Origin: Topomyia yanbarensis
Taxonomy: Eukaryota; Arthropoda; Insecta; Diptera; Culicidae
DNA length: 64,000 nt
Reading direction: 5' to 3'
Assembly (NCBI RefSeq): GCF_030247195.1
Contig: NC_080671.1
Location: 64,501,089 to 64,565,088, forward strand
A program made the translations under genes and the position numbers. The notes under the pieces were generated by a model that had not been told where the DNA came from, ran no database searches, and saw nothing but the letters and a program-made list of their open reading frames with translations. Numbering within the stretch: the stretch's first letter is position 1; every line of letters begins with the position of its first letter. Below are positions 35,450 through 46,250 of the stretch, in pieces.

Positions 35450-37560
35450 TCATTTTTTCCATTTTTTATTCCTACATGGATTTTTTATATTTTGTTAAAA
35501 TTTCATTGATCTATTTTTACAAGGTGTGGATTATATTTGAATTTCTACAATCTTAAGATTCTGCTTTTTCATCTATTTCCGTACTTTTATTTTATCCATC
35601 TTTTTGCAATCCTTATTTTTGCTTTTTTCTATTGCTATCATTTTCACTTACTTTAATTTATAGTTCTCTCTCTATTATCTCATTTCAATCGTAATTTTTC
35701 GAGAAAATTCTGCTTTCTTTATTTTATTTTTCTTATTGTTTCATATTTTAATACCCTGCTTTTTATTTGTTTCTTTTGTCATTCCATCTAATTTTTAGAA
35801 TTTGTCTATTTACTACATTTATTCTTATCATAGCCTTTTTCTATTTCCCTTTTTTATATTTTTTCCATTTCCAAAAGCGATTTCACTTATTCAAATTCAA
35901 TTCCAATTTGTCTTATTGTTTTATTTTTTACCTTTCTCCTATTTTCTTCCTTATTTCTAGTTTTTAGCTTTTCGTTTTTCGTAGTTTTATTTTTTCCCAT
36001 TGTTCATTTAATATAATTTTGTTACTATGTTTTAATTGCCGCAAGGTTCTACTGTATCGATTTTGTTGGCTATTTTCGGCAAATTTGAGACTAAGAGAAA
36101 CGAAAGCAATGAAATTGAAAGACGGATAGGTATTCTAGAGCGAATCAGTTATAAACTTAGAACGGAAAACTAGAACTAGGCAGGCTCATATGGGCATGAT
36201 CGAAAGGAAATGTGAAGAATTCTTTGCCTTCTGCAGAGTAACCAGTAACGCCCAACTCCTACTCTGCAGAAGGCAAAGAATTCTTCACATTTCCTTTCGA
36301 TCATGCCCATATGAGCCTGCCTAGTTCTAGTTTTCCGTTCTAAGTTTATAACTGATTCGCTCTAGAATACCTATCCGTCTTTCAATTTCATTGCTTTCGT
36401 TTCTCTTAGTCTCAAATTTGCCGAAAATAGCCAACAAAATCGATACAGTTAATATAATTTTATTGATTGTTTATACCTTTTTCTTAAGATTTAATTCGTT
36501 ATTGTTATTTCTTCATTGTTTCCATTTAACCTATTTTGAAAGTACTTTTTCTGTTGACCATTTTCCTATACGTTTACAATGACTTTTTATTTTCCTAAAA
36601 ACATTTGATTTATCTTTTTTGACACTATGCGCACTTGTTCTTCACTTTACATTTAGTTCGTTGTTTGAATTCGTTTCAAATTTCATTTCTAGTGTTTTTT
36701 CTGTTCTTTAAATAATTTAATCCATTTTATTCATTTGCTTCGTGTTAATTTTTCTTTTTTTTTTTTTGATTCTATAGTATACCATGTTGGCTTTTTTCTA
36801 CCATTTTTTGTTTTCCATTTTGTCTGTTTGCTCCGTTTTTGTTCAATACTTCCAATTTTCTTTACTTTTTCGTCTTTTCATCATTCCAATTTTCCTGTTT
36901 TTAAAAATTTTACGGTTCGTTCATTTTTTAAATTTCTCTATGGTTATTTTATTCATGTTTTTTATATATACTCCTCTAATTTTATGCATTCTGAACGTTT
37001 TATTTACCTTTTCTATTGTTTTAAATATTGCTTGTTTTTAATGTTAAATAAATTTCATTATTCTTGATTTATCGAGTTTTTCAGCTTTATTCATTTCTTA
37101 TATTTCTTTTTAGTAGTTTTTTCATTTTCATTGATTTTTGAAATTTTTCCTACTTTTCTATCGATTTTTAATTATTTTCACCATTTGTGCAATAATGTTC
37201 GACTTCTTTAATCTTCGCAATATGTTTTTCTAGTTTCCTGTTTTCTTTTATCTATTTTTATAGATTTTATTTTGGTTTTTTTTTTGATTTAATATTTTTT
37301 GATTGACATTGACATTAATTTGTTTATTTGGTTGATTTTGTTGTTTTTAACTCTTTTGTACATTCTTTTAATATTTAGTTTTCCTATTGGTTTTTTAAAG
37401 ATGGTCGCCGTTGAGCTATTTTCATTTTTTGTAATTCCTACATTTTCAATCTTTTCATTTCCTTACTTTTATAAATGCTATTGACAAAATGGCGCTTTTC
37501 AAAGTCACCAAAACTGTCGAAAAGGAATTAAAAAACTCCCAAAGTATAAAAACTCTACGT
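35450..37560. repeat. 2-kb strand-asymmetric T-rich tract
   Basis: The plus strand is dominated by T with interspersed C and A (words such as TTTCATT, TTTTTATT). Several hydrophobic Phe/Leu-rich ORFs here (for example 36735-37067) are consequences of T-rich codons, not genes. The tract is interrupted by the palindrome at 36051-36449. Confidence 0.8.
36051..36449. repeat. Perfect palindrome, 190-bp arms, 19-bp loop
   Basis: 36051-36240 and 36260-36449 are exact reverse complements over all 190 bp by base-by-base reading, around a 19-bp spacer. A 13-bp direct repeat TTAATATAATTTT lies at 36008-36020 and again at 36449-36461, suggesting that the palindrome plus about 30 bp arrived as an insertion. 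A transcript would form a long hairpin RNA. Confidence 0.9.
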
Positions 37561-37760
37561 TTTTTCCTTCATTTGCACTACAAACAACTAGAGCTAAAAA
37601 CTGGTACATTAATATAAAATTTCAGTGTACTATACATAGTTTCAGTGAACTCCAATGGGAAATCAAACAACTTTTTTATACTCAGGCAATACATAGTGGT
37701 GGGGGCCCGTACGTTGGACCCTCCGGGCCCGTATTTTCTCTCTGCGACCCTGCCTCTGTC

Positions 37761-38917
37761 CCATCCCAAAGGACCAAAGGAGTGACATTAACCTTCTTAG
37801 CCAAGTCACTTCCAACGATTTATTATATTCCCTTTAAACTGAAACGGTCGGTACGGTTGTCCTCGTTTCTTCCTCCTTTAAGATTCAAAACAATTCGTTA
37901 ATTAAATTATTCACTAAATGAATAAGTTAATTGCCGTCTAATTTTGAAACATCTTCAAACCCAACTCTGCACAGTAGGCGTGGCCGTTTTAATATTTGCG
38001 ACATATGAAAATATGCTCCAAATATGTTAACAAGAAAAATACTACGGACTGGTGGTTGTGTTTTCCAGGACGTTTTTCAATACAGGCTGTGTAAGGGTTA
38101 GAATAGAATTCGAATAAATTATGTGTTAATTTGGACGGTGTATAGCAAATTGTAATATATAGAAGAGTTAGGTAGAACAGGATGCGATAGTTGTAAAAGA
38201 TTGAAATTCATTCGCGAATTATACTGCACACTCTTGAGAAAAGCTACTTTTTTAATGTCACAGTCTTTTCCTGTACACAATCATTTGATTTTTTTCTAGC
38301 TGGACACACGGTGATAATCAAATTAACTCCGAAGATAAAGTGTTTTATCAATGTTATGGTACCGATGGGTTTTATTGCCTGTATGATGGGTTAACTTTAT
38401 AATACTAATTGCTATAAGATGAAACGCAATTTTGGTTGAGTGACACAAAAAACTTCCTTTTCCTGCAGTAATACCACTTTATTTTAATACAGAAAATGTG
38501 CGCATTATCGTTAAAAACAAAATGCGAAATTCAAACGAAAATAGTAATTGATATTTGAAAATAATACTATCTGAAAAAAATCAGATTATTTATTAATCAA
38601 ACTTGGCATATAACTAGAAATACAGCAAAAACGTACAAATTTTAGTAAACCGCTTTAATGTAGTGAAAATCTTCGAAGTCAAACTTATTCTAGGAAAAAA
38701 AATCATAAAACCATTCGAAAAGCGACATATTCTACACGAATGACTGCCTCGCCCAGGGAAAACATTTCCCGCTTCGACAAGTCACTAATGAACCTCCATT
38801 CACCGACCTGAAGCGCTCTCGTTTTCTGCAGTTTTGCTTTCTCGAAAATATAATTAATTTTATCAACAATTCTCGCTCGCGCACCTGCTCCACGATTATT
38901 AAAACGAAATCCCATCT
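37761..38917. other. No gene seen
   Basis: AT-rich region upstream of the receptor gene; likely intergenic or a 5' intron of it. Confidence 0.35.
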
Positions 38918-38939
38918 TTTCTCTACTTCTCATTTCAGG

Positions 38940-40167
38940 ATATCACCTGCCTTGGTGGTTGGACCGGCCGCCGATTATGAAACGATGCTGTGACCCAGCG
39001 ACTCCTGTGAGCACCTTGGATTTGCATCTGCTGCTGTTTCCAGGAAAATTATCCGCATCAAAAACCTCCCCGGCTTCGGGAGGCAGTGGCAGCAGTAGCA
39101 GCAACATCAACAACCGGGACGTTGGGAGGAGGTCCTCGTTATCGTAGCGTTAGAGAAAAAAAGGGCCTCGGTTTGACATTTGTACTGCCAACAGCATACA
39201 ATCGTCATCATCACCGCTGAATACTTGTCGTCTGAAGTGGGCTGTATCTGTTCGTGTTTCTCGAGAGCTGAAAGGGCAGGAAAACTAGGAGCAAAATAGA
39301 AAACGAGGAGTCAAAGATTATGACTCGGTCATGATTTTCATCCTCTTCGTTTGACGCTGATGAAGATCTGCTGCGGCGGCGGTGCTGCAGTCGTTGCAAC
39401 GTGCCGGATAAAAGTGCAAGCACTGGAAATTGAGTGCGGCGATTGTGTAGTGCCATCACGCCCCACGTCGAGTGTTGGGCTGAGATTCGGAATGAAACTG
39501 GAAGACAAATAAGGTTCTTCCAACATTGTGGAACCGGGCCGGACATCGTGGATAGGGCAGGCAGATAGCGGGGCTAAATTAAAAAGCTGGTTCCTACCGC
39601 CACCGAGTCTGGTTTTTTTTGGTGTTGGTGAGTGAGCGGAAGATGTGAAGCAGCAAGAAAATTTATACATTAGTGTTTAATTCTGTACTTTGAAATAGGG
39701 AGACTGGAAGCTGGACGAAATAACGAAAAACAATAAAAATGGAAATGCAGACAACCCTCGTGTGCCCGGGAAGTGAGGGAAAAAAGCAACACAAGCGGTG
39801 AGATTTATTTCGAAAGTTATGCCACCTAGTGGTTGAAGTGTGGGGTTTGAAATACCAGACGGGCGAAGTGTGGATGAACAAAAAAAAAAAAGAAAATCAA
39901 CATTAGCAGGGTGAAGTGCCCAACGCAAAAAGTTCAATCCAAATTTTTCTCGCCAGAAAATTCAATTTTGCTTCGGTTTCCGTGGAGAGGCGAACGAAGT
40001 GATGCGTTTATATTTTCTGCGGCTTCGAAGTGAACCATAAATAAATAATTGCCAATTTAAGCAGCAAGGCCGCCTGGGAATCGTAGGTGGTTGTTACGCG
40101 GAAAAGTTGGAAAATGAAGATTCCAATTAGTGAGTTGTTGATATATCGCCGACGAAAAAGTTGAAGC
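38940..40167 (+). other. Probable 5' UTR exon of the kekkon-like gene
   Basis: The pyrimidine tract and AG at 38917-38939 (TTTTCTCTACTTCTCATTTCAG) resemble a 3' splice site. From 38940 base composition rises and continues without obvious repeats into the receptor start codon. Upstream ATGs exist (for example a 62-codon ORF at 38959-39147 with a Ser/Gly-rich end), so leaky scanning or a further splice inside this stretch is possible. The exact exon edges are inference. Confidence 0.45.
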
Positions 40168-42672
40168 ATGACAGGTGCCAGTCTGGAAAGAAGAGCTACA
40201 GCTTTGGATAAAATGTGGCTAAATCTGGTGATTTTAGGTGCGTTATTTAACATGATGCGCCTGATGACTGGCGTGGACGGTTGTCCGTCTGAGGTGTGTG
40301 TGTGCAAGTGGAAGGGCGGTAAACAGACGGTGGAATGCGGTGGAAGGTCACTTAACCGAATACCGGAGGGAATGGATCCCGGTACACAGGTCCTGAACTT
40401 TTCCGGCAATGGATTAACTATCCTGCAAAGCGAACGCTTCAAAAGGATGGATCTCATAAATCTACAGAAGATATATATGGCTAGAAACCAACTAATAAAA
40501 ATTCATGATCGAGCTTTCAGGGGGCTCACCAATTTGGTGGAGCTTGACCTGTCGGAAAATATGCTTTCGGTGGTACCGACGGAAACATTTGCCGACTATC
40601 CAGCATTGATGCGGCTATCTCTCAGCGGGAATCCAATTCGAACATTGAGAACTAACGGGTTCAAACATCTCTCCTTTCTTACAACTCTAGAAATTAGCAA
40701 TTGTCAGATTGAACTGATCGAAGACGAAGCATTCATTGGAATGGACAACCTGGAATGGCTTCGGTTGGATGGCAACCGAATAGCCACTATTCAGGGAAAC
40801 CATGTTCTACCGGAATCCCTACATGGAATCAACCTGCAGGCAAATCGATGGCAGTGTGACTGCCGTTTGCTTGATATTCACACCTGGTTGAACAGTTTTA
40901 ACGTTCCTCAGCGGGAGGAACCGAAGTGTTCCGGACCACTTCGGCTAGCAGGTCAAGTAATCAGAAGCATTCAGCAGGAAGACCTAGCCTGCCTCCCCGT
41001 TATTACACCGGATTCACTGTATCGAGAGATCTCCGAAGGTCGGAACATGACACTGACGTGCAAGATCTCTGCCACCCCGGAAGCTTCCATATCTTGGTGG
41101 TTTCAGGGACAACTGCTTCAGAACGACAGTCTGCTAGCGCCTAATCTACATCTCTCCCACTACAGCGAAGACACAGGCGAGGAAAAACGAAGCGAGCTGC
41201 TAATTTTCAACACCAGTCCGGATGATAATGGGACGTTCTTCTGCATAGCGGAAAACTCAGCGGGACGCGTTCAGGCAAACTACACGTTACATGTTATCGT
41301 GAAGGAAGAACCGGTAGTGGAGGAGGTTACCTTCTCGCAGGAGTATTTGTTACTCATCGTGGGCGCTAGTGCTGCCACAGGTTTTCTACTATTCCTCATT
41401 GTTTGTACGATCATATGTAGATGTAGTAGGCGTAGCATCAGACGAGATGCCAGTAAGAAGGCTCGCGGGAAGTCGGCTTCAGATACGGCCGGTAACAGCC
41501 AAAAGTGTTCATCAATCACCAATGATATCGGAGAGCCGTTGACGTGCGCAAAGATGAACGGATCAGTGGCATTAAGTGAAAGCAGTCCACAGGATGTTGT
41601 TTTATATTTGAACACTGGAAACAACCACGACAAAGCTGGATTGAACCAGTTGGCACTCGGTGGGCCGGGACAGTTTTGCAGTCCGCCATCAGCTCGCAGT
41701 TATCAGGATCAGAATCCTGATCTGATCAACGATGCGGAAAGTGGGAAGATTCGAGGGCGAGCCGATGCGTTGGATTCGGATATGGGCGAGAAGGATTCCG
41801 ATGGGCAGAGTAGTGTTCAGGACGCTAGTAGTGAAGCTAGTTATCAGCAGAACTATTTCCAGCCACCGATGGGAGTACGACCCATGGGTCCACGGTTCAC
41901 TGCCATGTCGACACTGCCAAGAGGAATGAATAAAGACATGTACCAACACCAGGTGGACATTCATCTTAGTCCGGGATGTTTCCTGGATCAAAATGGTTTC
42001 CCCATCGATCTGAATCTGATGGCTCAAGGTGGGCCTACTGTTAACTACTATCGAACGCTACCGCACAATCGAGGACAGAAAGGACAAGCGAAAGTTCGCT
42101 ACTCAAACGACGCTGAGTTCATAACACGAACATCACAAACCTATCAACTGTACGGTGGTCCTACGGATGTTCGATACACGGCCGAAGGATATCCTCAGCA
42201 GCCGGGTGATGACACTACGGGTACAAGTCAATTCCCTTCGCCACCGGAAGGATACAAGCTCGAACCGACCGGAGTGAAACAGTTGACCTACATGAACGCT
42301 CCGGCAGCATTCTGTGTTGGTCCTGCGCCTCCCCAGCAGTGGCCATCGTTCCTGCCTGGTTATCACCCACAGTTGCTACCGATTTCCGGCCAGACAGGCC
42401 CCGATTTCAACCGTTACTTACCTCCACCGGCGCTGAACTCCCAAACGGTGCCCTGTAGCAGCAGTGGATCGGCACCGGTGCCGGTGCTGAAAAAGTGCGT
42501 CGGTGCTCAAACCACCGAGCTGATGGATAAGGATGTGATACCGGAACAGCGCGAGGAGGAAGAGGAAGCGGAATGCGAAAGTGGCACCAAGTTGAGGCAC
42601 TTGTCTGGACCGCTGGCGGACAGTCCGGATGAGGGTTATGTCGGCGACAGCCATGAAACGACGGATATTTGA
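40168..42672 (+). CDS. kek5: Kekkon-like LRR/Ig transmembrane receptor
   Basis: An intact 834-codon single-exon gene. A hydrophobic signal segment lies at residues 16-38, so Met16 (ATG 40213, A at -3) may be the true start. Then come an LRR N-cap (Cys39, 44, 46, 57), about six leucine-rich repeats (75-225), an LRR C-cap (Cys230, 232, 254, 275), one Ig domain (279-375; Cys298, Trp310, Cys359), a membrane helix (about 392-417) and a 417-residue cytoplasmic tail. Potential N-glycosylation sites include NMT and NGT in the Ig domain. The tail ends DEGYVGD...TTDI; the last residues fit a class I PDZ ligand. Drosophila Kekkons are cell-surface modulators: Kek1 binds the EGF receptor and Kek5 affects BMP signalling and adhesion. 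The EGRNMTLTC and EDNGTF-like Ig segments and KEEPVVEEV juxtamembrane part look most like Kek5; Kek6 is the alternative. The family call is firm; the paralogue is tentative. Confidence 0.93.
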   Translation: MTGASLERRATALDKMWLNLVILGALFNMMRLMTGVDGCPSEVCVCKWKGGKQTVECGGRSLNRIPEGMDPGTQVLNFSGNGLTILQSERFKRMDLINLQKIYMARNQLIKIHDRAFRGLTNLVELDLSENMLSVVPTETFADYPALMRLSLSGNPIRTLRTNGFKHLSFLTTLEISNCQIELIEDEAFIGMDNLEWLRLDGNRIATIQGNHVLPESLHGINLQANRWQCDCRLLDIHTWLNSFNVPQREEPKCSGPLRLAGQVIRSIQQEDLACLPVITPDSLYREISEGRNMTLTCKISATPEASISWWFQGQLLQNDSLLAPNLHLSHYSEDTGEEKRSELLIFNTSPDDNGTFFCIAENSAGRVQANYTLHVIVKEEPVVEEVTFSQEYLLLIVGASAATGFLLFLIVCTIICRCSRRSIRRDASKKARGKSASDTAGNSQKCSSITNDIGEPLTCAKMNGSVALSESSPQDVVLYLNTGNNHDKAGLNQLALGGPGQFCSPPSARSYQDQNPDLINDAESGKIRGRADALDSDMGEKDSDGQSSVQDASSEASYQQNYFQPPMGVRPMGPRFTAMSTLPRGMNKDMYQHQVDIHLSPGCFLDQNGFPIDLNLMAQGGPTVNYYRTLPHNRGQKGQAKVRYSNDAEFITRTSQTYQLYGGPTDVRYTAEGYPQQPGDDTTGTSQFPSPPEGYKLEPTGVKQLTYMNAPAAFCVGPAPPQQWPSFLPGYHPQLLPISGQTGPDFNRYLPPPALNSQTVPCSSSGSAPVPVLKKCVGAQTTELMDKDVIPEQREEEEEAECESGTKLRHLSGPLADSPDEGYVGDSHETTDI

Positions 42673-43440
42673 CATAGGATGAAGCCTCCGCTTCTGGAGC
42701 ACACTAAACTACACTCCTCCGGCTCGTTACAGTTAGAATCGGATGATGTACCGTTATAAGAGTGCGATTGCAGAACGTAAGGAAAGCAGCAGGAGGATGT
42801 TATAAAGTGTACTAATGTTAGGTGAACCAATGTGTTTGTTTAGGAAACTAGGACTCGGACTGCGAGAAGAGGTGGTAGTTTGCTGTTTGTTTTCGGTAAT
42901 CTGAACCGGTTCTGTTGAATATCATCATGCAACCGCTTCTGTGAAAGATTGTCGTCGCTTTCAGGCAGAAATAGTTAGTTTTCATATTTTTCGGCAACCT
43001 GTTAAAAAAGTTGGGTTCATTTGACAGAATATTTATAATCTTTGGTTTACACGTAATTTACAATTCGGTAGACAATTCCTTTCGAATGTTTTAATTTAAG
43101 CTTGAGATCACACCATTTGCAATATGGATCGTTTTGATTCGTTTGGAATAACACTGACAGATAATCATTGTTTCGTTTTGGAAAATTGTTGTTAATCTTC
43201 CGATATGAGGTCTGGTAGAAACATTAATTTTTATTTTAATCTTAGTTTTTCGTTTGTAAAACTCAGTGGGACAATCGGACCTTCCGAAGCAAAAATATTC
43301 GCATAACTAATTAAATTAAAGAGAGCTTAGTACAGGCACAGAAAAATGTTTTCAAACATATTTCTGTTTTGTGTAAAAAATTGACTATTGAGCTGTCCAT
43401 GTTCTACCAGGTCAGGGTTCTTTTTCTGAAAAAATAAAAA
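42673..43440 (+). other. 3' UTR and candidate poly(A) signal
   Basis: Sequence following the receptor stop. AATAAA at 43433-43438 is a plausible polyadenylation signal; earlier ATTAAA-like hexamers near 43310 are alternatives. Confidence 0.45.
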
Positions 43441-45227
43441 GAAATCCGTATGGAGTTTCAATTTAGTGGATGTCACTGCCAGAATATCACCACCACTATT
43501 TCAGAATGTTTTGTTGATGAAAACAATTCTTCTTCTTAGTGCCACATACCTTTGAAAACGAAGCTCTACTAAGCCCAACGGATTTATTCAACTTATTAGG
43601 ATATAATAAAAACCCATGTTGAGGCTCAAGATCAAAAAATGATGCGGAAATCGTTGGATACTTTTCCAAAAACAGATCAGCCAAAATTATGTTTAGGAGA
43701 GCACAATCTATAGTACTTTTTCCACTTTGTAATGAATATTTCATATCTACTTTGTACGTTGAGAGCTAACATCTCAAAATAATTAGTTGAAAGTCACTTG
43801 TAGATTTGGTATAACCATCGTCACATAGACGATTTAAAGCTAAACGTTTAAATGATCAAAGAAGATATACTTAAGATCAGAAAAAGAGGGTTTCAGCTCA
43901 TTATTCGTGATCCAGATACCCAACTCAAATATAATAATGTCGTAGCAGAGAGTGACATCTAACATCTTCCTTGTACTAGTTTCTGCATATATGAAATCAT
44001 CTTCTGCATTGAGGCTTTGTAAACCATAACCCCATATTAATATCTGAGTAAAGGGACCTAGACATCACTGAATGCATACATACGTTAGGCATACCGTCGT
44101 TATGGACCAAAAGTCAGACTAGATTAGCTCCATATTTTAGGAAACTTGTGACACGCAATGTCGTCTCATTGTTTTCATGATTGAAACGGCATGAGAGGTG
44201 GAAGAAAAAGTTATGGAAAATGACAAATACAGCACAAAACAATAAACAGTCTGGGTTTGCACTCTCGAAGAAACAATCTACGCTTCTGATACAACCTATA
44301 GCTCTTTACCAAACTGGGTTGCTGAGTTCTTCGACTTGAGTTCGACATGCGATTACTGTTGCCATTATTATTATTATTATCATTTTGCTTTAAGGACATT
44401 ATACAAACGAGCCACAACATAACTCCTACACCACACACACCCCTCTCGCTGTCTAACCATGTACCTGACATGAGCTAATATAAAAATACGTTTTTCAACC
44501 CACTAACCTTGCCGGTGTGCCACGAAACTGCTACTTCAGGAAGCTAGAGCATTTTCCTATACAATCAACCCAAGTTTTTGACGGAATGCCATCTGTAGTT
44601 CATATTTTGTGCGAAAATATCACCCCTCATCACTTGTGATTTCTTTTCGAAACACTCTTATTTTTCTTCTTCTCATTTTCAATTCACTTTTTCAAATGCA
44701 CTTTGACTGCACACTCCACTGCAAAAACACCCGAAAGAAATAGTTTACTAACAAAACTTTGAATTTTCTGCTGCTGTGCTGATGACCGAAGGAAAATATC
44801 CGAAAACGCTCATTTGCGCGTTTGAATTTTCACTTCGAGTTCTATTTTTTCTCAATGTAAACAAGCGAGGCGCTGCCTAGCAACAAGCGTGCGTTCCTGG
44901 CTTCCACATATCTTCACGTTAACCACATAGGGTTATTCGCCCCGGGAAAAAGATCGTTACAATGCATTTTACAAAGTTTATTTTATCTTCGTTTCACTTA
45001 AGTTCGTTGTGCTCAATGAAGGAAACATCTAGCCAGGGGCGCAACTGACGCGCCCCAGCACCCGATTCAGGTGTGGCAGAAGGCCCGCTCAGCATTAGTG
45101 ATAGCTGAGTTTGCCGATTGTGACAGTCGAAAGCGCCGCGGTAACACCTCACCTGTACTCGGTCCGGGTGTAGCGTAGAATGACAAGAAAAAATGACCCC
45201 ATCAGGCTACCCCTGAGTCGGTTCTTC
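43441..45227. other. No gene seen
   Basis: Intergenic-looking DNA. It contains an (ATT)n run near 44365-44382. The minus-strand ORF at 44211-44471 is Asn-rich because of this run and has no domain. Confidence 0.35.
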
Positions 45228-45360
45228 GTCCCACATTTCTCCGCATAGAGGGCGCCAACACTAACTTGTCAACGGAGAGAAATAGAAATTAGGTTCTTTC
45301 TACAAAGTTGTAGAACAAGCCTTTTCCAGAAATTCTTGTGAATATCTCCATATTCTATCA
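45228..45360 (+). repeat. Dispersed repeat, copy 2
   Basis: Matches 7428-7560 in the same orientation (CCACATTT, CGCATAGA, GGCGCCAACACTAACTT, CAAAGTTGTA). Copy termini are not defined. Confidence 0.5.
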
Positions 45361-45392
45361 TATCAGTGTGGTGGAGGCCCCAATGAGCGATG

Positions 45393-46094
45393 CACAGTGG
45401 TCGGAAACGCCAAAAACGTGAACTTAATTCACTAGAGGCTAAACCGTCGAATATATTCACAGGGTGTCTTCCGAGGAATTGTTTATATGAATATTCCCCA
45501 CAATCTGATAACAATTGAAATTAGGCATGGCTTACTATGATGGAACTAAAAAAATTAACTTTTTATACTGACGTGGTAAAAAGTTGCTGTCTTCGACAAA
45601 GTTTTAGAATTACTCATAGCGAAGAGTTTTGTTAAAGAACTTGAGCGTGTAGGACAAAAGATTATCGATTTTCTACGGCAACCCCCTTAAATCTAGTTTT
45701 TTATATAACTTTTTTCATTGTGACTTTTTGTGCAAATTATGTTCAAGACAAATGTGTAGGTATCAAAACTACATAATGTTTTCGAAGACTGTATGTAAAA
45801 ATACTCATTCGTTTCAAAGTTATTGAAGATTTTTACATTTTTTTACACCAACTTCAACTACGTATAAGAAAGAAAGGTGCAAACCAAAATGCACGAACAG
45901 GCACCTTTTTCACTGTCTAAGCTATGCACAATAAAGGTAAAGAGGTTTGGTGCATGGCACTTTAGAACCCTATGAATAGGGTAAGCTTACTTTATCATAT
46001 TTTTTTACTTTTTCCATACAAAAAATCAGCCAAAATTCGATGGTTTGGCCTCTAGTGAATTAAGTTCACGTTTTTGGCGTTTCCGACAACTGTG
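45393..46094. mobile_element. 702-bp Transib-like MITE with 5-bp TSD
   Basis: The ends are CACAGTGGTCGGAAACGCC and, inverted, CACAGTTGTCGGAAACGCC; the match continues about 60 bp inward (AAAAACGTGAACTTAATTC, ACTAGAGGC). CGATG lies exactly at both edges (45388-45392, 46095-46099). The heptamer-like start and 5-bp duplication fit Transib. A nonamer at 12 or 23 bp is not evident; CCAAAAACG follows after 10 bp. No transposase. Confidence 0.7.
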
Positions 46095-46250
46095 CGATGG
46101 TGGTAAGAAAGGGATTTGAGGGAAACGCGCTCGGATTTTAAAAGGTTGGCGTCCCTAAAGAAAGCAATTAGTGCATCTTCGATTACTAAGGCGAATCGAG
46201 GAGGACAGGACATGATGTTATCGCAGATCTTCAAACTCCGGCAGTTTAAG

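Larger units (their letters stand above)
32165..37752. mobile_element. 5.6-kb hAT-type nonautonomous element
   Basis: The left end CAGGGCCGCCGAGAG and the inverted right end CAGGGTCGCAGAGAG both fit hAT termini; inside them both ends carry CGGGCCCGGAG and GGGCCC-rich words. The exact octamer CCTCTGTC lies outside each end (32157-32164, 37753-37760). The 5.6-kb interior has no recognisable transposase. It holds a tRNA-derived SINE, unassigned AT-rich DNA, a 2-kb T-rich tract and a perfect palindrome. Insertions within a smaller original element may explain the size. Confidence 0.85.

Noticed and set aside
36735..37067. Hydrophobic membrane-protein-like ORF
   Set aside because: Phe/Leu-rich because of the T-rich tract; overlapping frames look the same.
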